NCBI GenBank assembly: GCA_000231825.2
Contig: JH720395.1
Span: 16,179 to 80,178 of the forward strand
Direction of reading: 5' to 3'
Length of the DNA: 64,000 nucleotides
DNA from: Tetrahymena elliotti 4EA
Lineage: Eukaryota; Ciliophora; Oligohymenophorea; Hymenostomatida; Tetrahymenidae
The notes beneath the pieces were generated by a model. It did no database searches, had not been told where the DNA came from, and saw only the letters and a list, made by a program, of their open reading frames with translations. The position numbers and the translations under genes are program-made. Below, one piece after another: positions 13,435 through 25,500 of this stretch (its first letter is position 1; each line of letters opens with the position of its first letter).

Positions 13435-14634
13435 TCAGAAAATATTACAAGCATTACAGCAAGGCTGGTTTTTCTCTTGCTGCTCTAACTTGATATCATG
13501 GCTCCCAACTCCTTCTTCTTTTTTTTCATTTGAATCTGCAACTAAAGTGCTATTTTCTTCTTTTATAGGGGCAGCTGATCCTTATTGTAGAGTTTATTGA
13601 TTCTTTTTTTATTCATCTTTATCCTAAGTAACTTATCTCATTGAAGACTCTTTAATTGCCTATGAATTTTCATTACCAACAGATCCAACTTGCTAAGACT
13701 TTTATAATTTTTCTGTTTGGCTAGTTTACTACTTTTCAAGATTTTTGCTATTGTAATTGCTATTGTTGTTATTGTTATTTGTGCTTGCATTTGTGTTCTA
13801 ATCATCTTTATAAGGTATTTTGAAACGCTTAAAATAAAATTTGTAGCAATCATCAACTAAATTTATATGAAAAAAATAAAAATTATTAATTTAAACTATT
13901 TCATTTTGGTCATTTTATGTTGTAAATCTACTGTTATTTATTTTGATTATTTCAAATGACTATACGCTACTTGAATTTAATGCTTAATAAACAAAGAGAT
14001 TTGTAGATTTCAAAAAAACTTAGCTAAAATATAATGTTGGATGGAATAGAATTTATTTAAATTTTAAGTTGTTTGAAACAACCCAAAAAAGGAAAATATT
14101 TTAATGAAAAGTTTACTTTGTTTCTTTGCTGTTTCATAATTATACTTTTCTGCATAATCAGGGTAATTATTGTAAAAATATCTTAACAAAGCAATCATTT
14201 CAGTAAGAATAAAAAGGGATTCTTAATAAACTTTCATCTTATCTTCTTCAGTAAAAGTCAGCTTTATTTCTCCATTTTTATCTGGTATTCTTTCACGAAT
14301 AAACATTTGCAATTTATCAGAAACTTCGCCAACAATAAATGGACTTAAATACCTAAAAATAAATATTAAAAAAGAGCTATAGTGTAATCTTGGAAAGATA
14401 AAGCTAATATATTAAATACCCCAATGATCCTTTAATACTATGTGCTCCTTCTTTTAGAGATAAATAGTTTTCAGTGAGCATGCCCTCATATATTCTGCTA
14501 AAATCTTTGTCAAATTACAGATTTTTATAGTTATCTTCAAATAATTTATACATCTCTTCAGTTTATAACTAAATACCCTTTTAGATATCAATAGGTATAT
14601 AATTCTCATCAAACGCTTTAAAATAATTTATCAT
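13435..14634 (-). CDS. Histidine-phosphotransfer (HPt) protein with C-terminal CaaX motif
   Basis: Three exons, 14634-14420, 14352-14117 and 13856-13435, total 873 nt, 290 residues; introns of 67 and 260 nt. Residues about 24-95 fit the HPt four-helix fold: EEMYKLFEDNYKNLQ, then the phospho-acceptor motif EGAHSIKGSLGYLSP, formed across intron 1 with the acceptor His at residue 65 followed by K-G, then VGEVSDKLQMFIRE. HPt domains pass phosphoryl groups between receiver domains in His-Asp phosphorelays. A further helical part (about 95-165) is followed by an Asn/Gln/Ser/Glu-rich tail of about 125 residues. The protein ends QPCCNACNIF: CNIF fits a CaaX prenylation box and the three nearby cysteines could be acylated, implying membrane attachment. 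That combination is unusual for HPt proteins. Start taken as the ATG just after a possible 5' UTR intron end. Confidence 0.82.
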
Positions 14635-16530
14635 GGAAGACCTAAAATATTTCTTTAATACAACACCTATTTAGTTTATCCTATATATTTCAATTTAATC
14701 TGTATCTTAAGAGTAACAACAATTAAATTTTATTTTTCAGACTCTGTCTGTCTATTTATCTATCTATCTATTTGTATATTATTTAATTAATTATTTCTTG
14801 GATTGCTTCTTTATTTCTTTTTGCTTATTTTATATTTATTTATCTTATGATAATTTATGCGCAACTAGAAAATATTTATTTTGTTAGTGAACTCCTAAGT
14901 TGAACTTTTTTATTTTCATTACATTTATTAATAAATTATTATATTATCTTAGTGTATTGTTCATTAAGCTACACAATCTTGTCTTTATTTACAACTCACA
15001 TAATCTTCTTACTGATTTTTTACCAATCATCTCTTCATTTAAAAATAAAATTTTTGTTAATTAGAATCTCTTTTATGTTCTTTAATTTCTTCTACTTACT
15101 TTAAAATCTGAATTTTTCATTTTTCTTTTTATTATTCTTTCTTCACTACTTATTTATCTCAATATAAATTAGATGAAAATAATTTTATTATTTCTAAATA
15201 AAAACTCACCAATTTTATTTTAATGAAAAAAAAACAAAAAAATTTTAATGTCTTTTATTATTTATTTTCATATCTTCACTAATTCTTTTATCAAATCTAA
15301 GTATTTTCTAACAAAAAATTGTTAATGCATAACTTTTGAAGAAATTAACAATAGAAAGTGACAAAAAAAGACTACACAAATTAAAGCAAATAAAAACTAA
15401 TAAAACTCTAAGTTTTATCAAATCTAATAAAAAATAAATTATCAAATACTTTCCTATTATTAATAAATTATTTCATTTTATTTTGATCAAAATTAACTCA
15501 TAAAATAATTTTTTTGAAATAATTAAAAAATATTTTTTCATTAATTTCAATTAAAAATTAAAACCAAGCTTTCAATAAAAAACCATTTGATAGATAATTA
15601 ATATACTTCTCAAAAATTCAGTCTGCATATTTGCAATACTTGTTTATTAAAGTTCATCTTTACTTTAGCATAATTTTTTCAATTAATTCAAAAATGAAAG
15701 GAAAGTTTAAAAGGAAAAGAATGAGAGACATTTCTTTTGAAAACTAAGTTTTCTTACGAATTTTTTTCTCTATAGAATATCTTTTTTTATAAAAGAATAC
15801 ATAGTGGCTGGCATTGATTGATCAGCAATTTTGATCAAAAAATTTTATCTAATATAAATTAGAAATAAGATATAATTTTAAACATTTAAGAGGTTTAGTT
15901 ATTAGATAAAGTGGATTATTTTTTCACAATAGATACAAAATATGATTAAATTTAATAGAATATTATGTTTAGATAATTTTTAGTTTTTCAAAAAATCGAT
16001 TTTTTTGGCTTTTACATCATCTTTATAAAGTAAATTTCAAAAAACAAATAAAATATTTTTTTTTGAATCGAACCAACTGCTTTATTTTTTCAAGTATTTC
16101 ATTAATTTTTTTGTAAAAGAAGAAGTCTTGAAAGTGAAAAAATCTTACAAAAACAATCAAACGAGATGATAACTTCATATATCTTATAAATTTATCTACC
16201 CTTCAATTCCTAATCAATTTTTTTATTTTATGTTTTTCTTTTGCAACCTCATCTATTTTTTTTGTTGCAAATCTGAGTAATGAATGAGGTTATTTGGTAA
16301 ATCAATTCCATAAACTTAAAAAAATAATAAAGTAAATAATTTTTTTTATTAAATTGATAGATAGATAGATATTTTAATAAAAAACCTTTTTTGATGAACT
16401 CTAAATAAGATATGATAAAATAAATCATTTATGAGTTTATTATAAATTAAAGTTAGAAAATATTGAATTTAAATGAAAAATGAATATGAAATTAGAATAA
16501 TAAATTAACAATAAATAATAAATAGTTAGC
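14635..16530. other. Long AT-rich intergenic region
   Basis: Nearly 1.9 kb of low-complexity AT-rich DNA between the HPt start and the vWA gene's stop. It includes TATC/GATA microsatellites (about 14,745-14,772 and 16,358-16,372). I see no reading frame with a plausible protein on either strand. Confidence 0.5.
14745..14772. repeat. TCTG/TCTA microsatellite
   Basis: Short tandem tetranucleotide run (TCTG then TCTA/TATC units) upstream of the HPt gene. Similar runs occur near 12,780, 16,358 and 39,770-39,835. Probably neutral simple sequence. Confidence 0.7.
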
Positions 16531-19239
16531 TCATACTTAAATGATATTATAAATATTTTCTTTTAATTTATTAAATTATTCTAATGAAACTTATTCTTTG
16601 ACTGTTGAAACAGATTTCTTGCTAATTAAAATCCACTTTTATTTTTGAGATGAATAAAGCTTTTCTAGCAAGCAAATAAAAAGAATGGTCATCATGATGT
16701 TTTTGTTTTTAAATTGTGAATCAAGCTAGATAAGTTGCTCAAATTAGGATGAAATAAATTACTTTATTATTTTTTCATCATAATTTAAAACACCTTCTGA
16801 GTCAGCTAAACTTAGTAGCTACTCTAACTTCATGTATTTGCAATCATCTTATTTTTCATCTTCTTTTTCTATTTTTTCAGCTTTCTTATTTTCTTTAAAC
16901 TTTTTAATCTCATAAGATGCTTTCATTTTTTCAGGTTTAGAGGGTTTTTCTTAAAGTCCTCTTAAAGAACTAGTTTTGCATTCTTCAAATACTTATGAGC
17001 TTTCTTATATTTGTTATTAATTGAAATTTTCACATATTTTTGAACTTGATTTCAATTATTTTTCATCTTTCATAGAGCGCATCATAGGAGCATCTGTTTA
17101 CATATAAGAAAGACTACTTTAAGGTCTTAAAACCCCTATTTAATTTCTTGGTTAACTGCTGGCACATTTAGCAAGAACTCTAACCTTCTACCTTGCATTG
17201 TTAAGATCATAGCTCGAAGAAGAAGAAGTAGTTGTAGCAGTCGAAAGTAAGAAACACTCTTTTTAACGGTATGGATGAGTAAAATTATGGAAAAGTTTGT
17301 TTGAAATATAGATCTATTTGGGTAAAGATTGGAATTAAGCTTTTTAAGAATCATCTGATTATTAAATAAGACAAATTAAGGCAGTATTATTGGTTATTAA
17401 TTAGTAATCTATAGCTTATTATTCAGCTTATTGTAAATTTATTTGATGATTTTCTGATTAATAAGTGATTTATTAAAGCTTTCCTAACTTAAATACTGAT
17501 TCTTTAAGTTCTTAATTGCAAGTAAATGAATCGCTGCTCAATAATTTAATTTATTTAACTACATCTTTCTTTATTGAAGAGTCATAATACTGAATAGTAA
17601 TTATTTTCTTTTCTTCAGAAATCTCATCAAGTTTTACTAATGGTGGAAGGAAGAAATGTAAATTGAAGATTTCTTCTTTAAGAATGAAAGGAATATTTGC
17701 AGGATCAGGATAGACTGCTTCAAATAATTCTTTATCATAGCTTACTTAAAACTTATCAAGGGTTGCAGTAATAGTTTTATATAAAATTTTAATAATTGTT
17801 GAGGAGAGATCTTAATCAAATGAAACCATTTCATAAATGCCTTTTCCAGCAACAGCGCTTTCTTCAATTAAAATTTTATCAGCTGAAGAACCTAATCCAA
17901 TGAAGTGGACTCTATTACGTTTATTATTTTTTTTTATTTGCTAGATAACAGCTAAGCGATTCTAAACGGCTCCGTCTGTAAGTACAAATATTTATCTACT
18001 ATAACCCTTAATCTTCTAACTGTAATTAAATATTTCATTTAAGGGACTTAAGATATCAGTTCCATTCAAGTCAGCATCGTAGTTTTTAATCTTTTCACAT
18101 GCAAATTTAAGTGTTTAGCTACTATATTTCTATGATTATTAGTATAATTTTCTGTAAGAAGAACCAAAACCGTATACATTAAAATAACTATTTGGTGGTA
18201 AACTTTATAAAAACAATTATAAAGCTTCTAATGCCTTTTAAATAGGCTTACCTTTCATAGAACCACTTCTGTCTATCAAAAATATATATTCACTTTTAGA
18301 TGATTTTATATGATCAATTAATTCTTCATTCATTTTTTCTTCAAATTACTCTGTAACAATATCTTCTCCATTATTTAAAGAAGCTTTTATTGCATCATCT
18401 AATTCTTAAGTTTATTTCTAGTTTAAATCTGGTAAAAAGGATACCATAATAGACTCTCTTACAGGTAATAAAGCTTATTTTACTTTATCTTCTTCATAAA
18501 TCTTACTTTATCCATAAATAACTTGGGGTTCAAACATTCCTTCAAAGGCAAATAATACTTTAAAGTGATAATGTTCTTTATTTTCTATTTTGTATAACTT
18601 AAATTATGTATTGAATTCATCAATTGTGTTCTTATCAATAGCATTTTTTTTATCAATGCAATCAGCAGAAATTATTTTATTTGTGCATGAAATGTTAAGT
18701 GTCAGAATATTCTAACCAAGTTTAGCTTCCACTTCATCTTCTACATGAATTACAGGAATATTTACTAAATAATATTTATTTAAATATGTTTAGAGCTGTT
18801 ATGAAAAAGTTATTGTTATTTTAACTTCTTCATTAGGTGGTAAATTTCCTAAGCTAATCTTCAAGTATTCATCTTTATCATCACTTTTTAATTCAGCATA
18901 AGAAACTAAATTCCCTTCTTACATGTTTTCTTAGTATTCTTGTTATGCTGCTTATTTAGATTTAACTATTCCTTTAATGTTTTTATCTTAATATTAAGCT
19001 GAAAAAGATTCTAAGCAAATCTCTTCAGATAGAGGAAACAAATATACTGATTCTGAGTATTCATATGGAGACACACTTTTAAATGTCTAATTGACTGTCA
19101 TTTTAAGAATATTATTTATCACATGACACTCATATTATATCTTTGTCAAGGTTCCTGGTGTTTATTATTATTTATTTTATAAGTTATAGGCAATAACTCT
19201 AATATCATTTGGCCTTCTTTAACATAAGCAAATTCTCAT
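16531..19239 (-). CDS. VIT and vWA domain protein
   Basis: Single open frame of 2709 nt (902 residues) from ATG 19239-19237 to TGA 16533-16531, with no intron needed. Residues about 10-150 resemble a VIT domain: hydrophobic strands with FKSVSPYEYSESVYLFPLSE and later YAELKSDD...ISLGNLPPNEEV. Residues about 318-500 are a vWA domain with a complete MIDAS metal site: D323-R-S-G-S in YIFLIDRSGSM, Thr394 in NGTDILSPL, and Asp422 in FVLTDGA. The C-terminal part (about 800-900) ends in a conserved-looking helical block (DSEGVLNYDEKIIKQFI ...). This VIT+vWA layout is that of inter-alpha-trypsin-inhibitor heavy-chain-like and related protist proteins. No signal peptide is evident, so a cytosolic protein-binding or scaffold role is more likely than an extracellular one; this is inference. 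Confidence 0.9.
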
Positions 19240-20287
19240 TTTTGCTTCTCTTTTTTTTGTTAATGTTTTTATTATTTTAATTATGTTCTTGCTTTTTTTA
19301 ATAATTATATTTGTTTCCTATTCATAATCAAATCTATTAATTTAATAACTTTCATTCAATTATTAATTAATTATTAATAAATATTTGTGTCACCTTCAAA
19401 AATTTGTTTCACCTTTAATTTATCATTGAAATGAAACAGAATTTATCAATATATAGGAAAATGTAATTAATTTATTATTATTCTTTGCCGATCGGCTTTA
19501 CTTTTCTCAATGGACATACAATTTTTTACTTATCCATTCTTTTCAGAATTAATAAATTATTATTTCATCTAAATTCCATTTAAATGTCTATTTTTCCGTG
19601 AGAATCCAAATCAGAAAATAAATAAATTCAAGTATCTCAAATCAGCAAAAAACATTTTTAGGGTATTTTAAAAGATCTTCATTCTATTACTTTAAACCTC
19701 AAATTAAATCTCTACTACTTTCATTCATATTTATTCAAAATTTTGATCAAAGCTATACCTTTATTAAATCTTTATCAAATAGTAGATCTTCTATTTTAAA
19801 ACTTAACCTTCTATTATATTGATTTAGGTAAGAAAAACCTTTATTTAGAAGTAAAATAATTATTATAAAAATATTATTGTCAAATCTCTTTTATAAAAAG
19901 AACTAAAATGTAATATGTTTTTTAAAATAAGATTTTATTTTAAAGAGGATATTAATATGTCATATGGCAATATTGTAGATAGCGTAAACAAAAGACTTCA
20001 CTTATTTTATCAGAATAAAAAAATTTAATATTTAAATTCTAACTTTTTAAATCAAATTTGTTTTTCTACATTTTTTTGTTCAAGAAAAAGGAGCATTTTA
20101 AAAAGGATAAAACATAAATCTTTAAGATCTCAAAGAATTAAAAGATGTGGTAAATATTTCGTATTTTTTCAGCTATTTTGCTTTATATTAGGTCAAAAAT
20201 ATCTAGAAAAATAAATGAAAGAATTAATTAATTTAAGATAATAATTAAAAAACCCTCCCTGGTCAAAATTGAAAATTTGGGTTAATC
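19240..20287. other. Intergenic region with small GC palindrome
   Basis: AT-rich spacer upstream of the VIT/vWA gene. A perfect 10-bp palindrome, GCCGATCGGC, stands out at 19,487-19,496 about 250 bp before the start codon. No gene seen. Confidence 0.55.
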
Positions 20288-20795
20288 CCGAATAATATTT
20301 AAGATGAAAAATTCTCATAATTTGTTTAATCTTTTGGAAATTTAAAAAATATTAAAAATTTAAAACTTTTCCTTCAAGATAAACAACATTAACATTTTAG
20401 GAGCATAGATAGTTTTTGAAGCTTTAGAAAAATGTTAAAACATTTCTGATTTAACTCTGTGTGTTAGCTGGAAATAAAATATAAGGAAAAATAGAAAAAT
20501 ACTAATAAATTTCTAAATCTTTTGAAAAATACCTGAAGCTAGCAAATTCAGATTTTTAACTTGACCATAACTAAATTCAAAATGGAGAAGCTGAATCCAT
20601 GCTTTATTTTTAGGAAAATGTCAGAATATTATGAATATAAAACTAAATTTATAAAAGAATAATTTATCAAGAGAATAATAGGAGGTAATACATGATTAGA
20701 TGTAAAATAGTTTAAAGAAAGCAAACAAATTAGAAATACTAATGTGATAATAATAATAATAATAAGAAATACTTTTATGCTTCAGACAATGTTAA
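20288..20795 (+). pseudogene. Decayed duplicate of the 3' end of the LRR gene
   Basis: This stretch aligns with the last exon of the big LRR gene downstream (about 26,965-27,420): the same ...LKNIKNLKLFLQ..., ...FEALEKC..., ...GKCQNIMNL... and terminal ...ANKLEILM coding segments recur, down to the AATGTGATAATAATAAT end. It has small indels (for example AAGATAAACAACATT against AAGATAACAACATT in the source) and substitutions that break the frame, and no upstream repeat array or start codon. It is therefore a truncated, non-functional copy. Confidence 0.85.
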
Positions 20796-21565
20796 AGATT
20801 TTTATTTAAATAAAAAAAATTTTAAGAATGATAAATTCTACTTCTTTATCTGAACGTTTACTTTATTATTTAGTTTTATTTGTTTGTTATTTTCTCTACT
20901 TTTGAAATTATTTTTACAAGTATTATTTTTATTTAAATAAAATAAAATAATAAAAGAAATTAAAAAAATTTTTTGATATCATTTTATGCTATTATTCAAA
21001 AATGAAAAAATAAAAACTATTTGTCTAAAATAAACAAAAAATAAAAGTACTTACTTGTGAATCTCTGTTGTAATAATAATATTAATAAAAATGATCCACT
21101 AGAAAAGTCATATAAATGAATAAATAAATAGTTTATGAATTAATTTGAGTTGATTTAAGCTAACAAATATTTATTAAAGTATATGGTACAATTTATTATT
21201 ATTTTGTAAAATCATTCATTTGAATATTTATTGATTAGCATAGATTTTGAAATAAGAATTAGATTCAAATAAGATTTTGAAAAATTAGTTAGTATTTGAA
21301 TTAAATATAGGTAGGTAATATTTATTTTATCAATTGAAAATTATGGATTTCTAGCAAAAAAACAGCTAAAATAACCTATTTAATACTTTAAAAAGTACTT
21401 CATAGTTATTATCTAAATCCTTATTTGAAATTAAGCAGAAATTAGTAAATAAGGAATCAGAGTGACATAGTCTCCTCCTACATTTACTAATTATTCTCAA
21501 AAATAAAATGGAATAGTAAAATCTTTGATATAACATGTTTAATAAATTATTTGTTAAAATCATTT
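20796..21565 (+). repeat. Duplicated 3' flank of the LRR gene
   Basis: The similarity to the LRR gene's downstream DNA continues past the coding part: about 20,796-21,565 aligns with about 27,420-28,297, including the run TTGATTAGCATAGATTTTGAAA and the block AAGGAATCAGAGTGACATAG. Source and copy differ by scattered substitutions and small indels, so the duplication is not recent. Confidence 0.85.
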
Positions 21566-22598
21566 AAAAAATACTCAAAGTAAATTTTATAAATAAAAAA
21601 TTTTAATAATTTGACATATTATGTAAATCCTCAAACAATTCTTTATATTTTCACCCAAAAAATTTTCTGTAATTTCTTTTACTCAATTCTAAAAAATATT
21701 GATTTATTTTTTGTAAAATTTTGTTTTTTTGAAAGTTTCTAGTGTATCCTAACAAACAAATAGAACTTTTTATATTTCATTCATTTTAAAATGAAAGATT
21801 AGTTTTTAATTTCTAATTTATTCTATTTATTCAAAATCAAAATTTAATGTAAATTTTCATATTTTGGAGTAAAAAATCAAAATCCACCTCTAAAAAGAAA
21901 TTTTTTTAATTGAACTATGAAATATGTCATATCTGATATCTGGTGTATTCTGAAAAATTGAATTAAAAAAAATGGTATGTTTTCTCCATTTATTTTTTAT
22001 TAGAAAACAGCAAAATAATAAGATTTTTTCATCTTTTACCTAAATAATATTTAAATTACAAAATACAATATGCGAATCAATATCATTTTCAAAATAATTT
22101 TTCATTTAATTACGATTAATTATTGATTAATTTAGTTTTCCCAAATTGAATTAATTAATATTTGTTTGATACAATTTTGTTTACTTTATACTTATTGAAA
22201 TATTATTTCATAATTCCCCAAATTAATTCAATTGGATTATAATCAGGGGAATATGGAGAATTTTATATTATCTCAATGCTATTTTCTCTGAAAATTTTTT
22301 AGTAGAAATTGCATAATGAGTTCGTGCTCTTGAATGGGTGGCTAATTCACGCTTCAAATCAATTTTCCTCTAATTTTTTTGGCCACAAATTAGATTTAAT
22401 TTGATTTATCTACATATTTTAATTAAATGGAACAATCATAAATTAAAAACTTACTCAGACTTAAGTAATATTTTTCTGCCCTCACCTTAGCTTCATAAAA
22501 TTAATTTTGTATCTTTGAATAAGATATTATCTGTTTAAATTCGACATTAAAAATGAATTATTTATATAATTGTTGAAATAATAAAACCAAAATATAAT
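21566..22598. other. Intergenic DNA carrying a transposase relic
   Basis: AT-rich DNA between the LRR duplicate and the LRR gene. The only recognisable content is the minus-strand transposase relic at about 22,195-22,450. The rest should include the LRR gene promoter. Confidence 0.6.
22195..22450 (-). pseudogene. IS630/Tc1-mariner-type DDE transposase relic (C-terminal part)
   Basis: On the minus strand 22262-22206 encodes NSPYSPDYNPIELIWGIMK, a close match to the signature (PPYSPDLNPIE..W) around the third catalytic acidic residue of IS630/Tc1/mariner DDE transposases. Upstream on the same strand (higher coordinates) the reading drifts between frames and contains TGA, with only a hint of the preceding H-x-S/K region. 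No start codon, full domain or terminal repeats were found. It is a short, broken remnant. Such elements are usually removed from ciliate somatic genomes, so its retention is notable. Confidence 0.72.
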
Positions 22599-25500
22599 AT
22601 GAGATTATAAAAGTAAATAACTAAACTAATTCCTTCTCTTCAAAGCTGTCCAGAAGCTTCAGAAGCATACTACCTCTTCATTAAAGAGTACTACTAAGTC
22701 ATACCTAATAATATGTTGCTTCTTCTGAACTGATAACTCTTATTATCCACATTTTTATAAAGACTTCTAATCTCTACAAATATGATTATAACTTTGGTAT
22801 GACATCTACTGTTAAATATAAAGGAATGGCCTCTAGATAACTGCACATATTTAAGCAAGAAATTCTCCTAATTATTTATAACTACATCCTATAAGAAAAT
22901 AAGTTACAAGAAAATGATCAGCTTTAATACCTTAAACAACACATTCACTTATAGATATATCATCTCTTCAGTTTGATATCAAAATATCATAGCTATTTTT
23001 AATCTTCATAAAAAACTTCAAATGACAGATAATCTCTTAAATTTGTCTATTTACCATGTTTAAGAATGTTTATTAAACGAGGTATATATAAACTCTCTTT
23101 TTTCGATATTTATTTAGATCTATTCTGTAGGTAAGTAATTTACTTTATTTGTAAATATTTTTGGAAGATACTACATATATTCACAAACAAAAACAAAATT
23201 AGAAATTAGAAATTTTCTTTATAATTGATTTACTATTTGATAACTAAAAAATAATTTAATTCAAAGAAGAAATAAACTAAAGAAAAAAACAATAAAATAG
23301 GTTTAATAAATGGATTAAATTTAACAATAAGGTGATTATGAGTAGTTTATACATAAAAATTATAAACTCTGCCCTATCCATAATTAAAGGTTAGTACTAA
23401 TCTAAACAGATAATTATTAAAATGATAATTTGTTGAAATGCTAATGTTGTCTGAGTGAAAAATTATTTAAATTTGTACCTCTCATTTCATTTTTAGATAG
23501 CAACTCTACAACAATAATTAAAGGATGGCCAATTTTAGAGGATTCTATGATCTATAATCAGCTTAAATCTATGAAACAAAAAGAGGATCTTATTAAAGAG
23601 GACACTCAAATGATATCAAATTACTTTTACAACTTGAGAATTGAAATCAATTCCCTAATTGATAAAAAAGAAAAGCAATCACTAACGAATGTTCATACAA
23701 GATATGATTATTTTGAGTATCCTTTAGATTTATACAATACTCTTTCTTAAAAGGAAAATATGAAAAATTTATTTCTCAATTAGTACGAAGATTAAGACAA
23801 GTAAAACGAATAGATTTTGCAAATTATAAAGGAGAATCTATAAACTTAGCAAAAGAATTACTAAAATATGCAAGACTCTATTGATTATCTGAATGAAAAT
23901 ATTCTTAACTTAGAGTCTTAGAATAAAATAAAACAAAAAATCATTCTTCTTCTCAATTCAATTGATGATTTCTCATTAAATTAGTTTATCAAAATAGATT
24001 CAATTGGTGATCTTCAAAAAATAAAGAGATATTTGATTGTTGAAATAAATTTGGAGAAAAAAAATATTAAAGATGAAGGGGTTTAGTTAGTAGCCACAGC
24101 CTTAGAAAGAAGCAAAAGAATTGAAAATTTAACTCTAAAACTAAGCTAAAATGGTATTTCAGATAAAGGTGCTAAATACATTTCATAAGCTTTATAAATT
24201 AATAAGAATATAACTAGCTTATACCTAGATCTTTCTGAAAATTATATTTAAGAAGAAGGGGTTAAATTAATTGCACCTGCTTTACAGAATCACAGTAATA
24301 TTACAAAGTTATCTCTATTTTTACTTAATAACAAAATTAAAGATGAAGGTGTTATGTATATAACATAAACAATAAAAAATTTCTTGAACATTTACTACTT
24401 ATCACTGGATCTTGCAAATAATTAAATTCAAGTTGAAGGAGCAAATTAAATTGCTTCAGCTTTATTATAATCAAAGAATATAACTTATCTAACTCTTAAT
24501 TTAGATTAGAACAATATTCAAGTAGAAGGAACTAAAGAAATTTGTTTAGCTTTAGAAAAATTAGTTAATTTAACTAACTTAACTCTTGGGTTTTGTTGTA
24601 ATAATATTCAAGCAGAAGGAATTTCATAAATCTCTTTAGCTTTAGAAAAATTAAAGAATATCAAAAATTTAGCCCTAAGTCTTGATTCTAATAATATTTC
24701 AAACTAAGGAGCCTCACAAATTGCTTAAGTTTTAGGAAAATTAAATTAAATTACACATTTATATCTGAGTTTGAGAAAGAATAATATTGAAGTAAACGGA
24801 GCTAAAGAGATTGGTTTAGCTTTAGGAAAATTAGAGAATATTACTAACTTAAAACTTAGCTTTTATAATAATAATATTGAAGATTAAGGAGCTACACAAA
24901 TTGCTTTAGGTTTACAAAAGTTAAAGAATATCAAAAATTTAACTCTATATCTTGGTTCTAATAATATTTAAGATGAAGGAGCTTCATAAATTGCTAAGGT
25001 TTTAGGAAAACTAAATTAAATTAAAGAATTATATCTGAGCTTGAGAGAGAATAAAATTGAAAGAGAAGGAGCTAAATAGATTGGTTTAGCTTTAGAAAAA
25101 TTAAATAATATAACTAACATAGCACTAGATTTTGATGATAATAGCATTTAAGATGAAGGAGCTAAATAGATAGGTTTAGCTTTAGAAAAATTAGATAACG
25201 TAACGAACTTAGCACTTAGTTTTTAAAATAATAATATTCAAGTACAAGGAGCTACAAAAATTGCTTTTGCTTTACAAAAGTTAAAGAATATCAAAAATTT
25301 AAATCTATAGTTTGGTTTTAATAATATTTAAGAAGAAGGAGCTAAATAGATTAGTTTAGCTTTAGAAAAATTAATGAATTTAACTAATTTAATACTTGAT
25401 TTTGCAAATAATAAGATTTAAGCAGAAGGAGCTAAATAAATTAGCTTAGCATTAGAAAAATTAAATAATATCTCTTATTTAACACTTAACTTACAAAATA

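Noticed and set aside
13638..13856. Minus-strand frame of 72 codons
   Set aside because: It is an out-of-frame shadow of the third exon of the HPt gene, which in the correct frame gives the Asn/Gln-rich tail.
17136..17354. Minus-strand frame of 72 codons
   Set aside because: A shifted frame inside the VIT/vWA gene; the start, MIDAS residues and stop all agree on a different frame.
22599..23340. Separate small gene upstream of the LRR gene
   Set aside because: The exon at 22,763-23,130 ends with a strong GTAAGT donor, and joining it to 23,301 keeps the frame straight into the LRR gene, so one gene is simpler.
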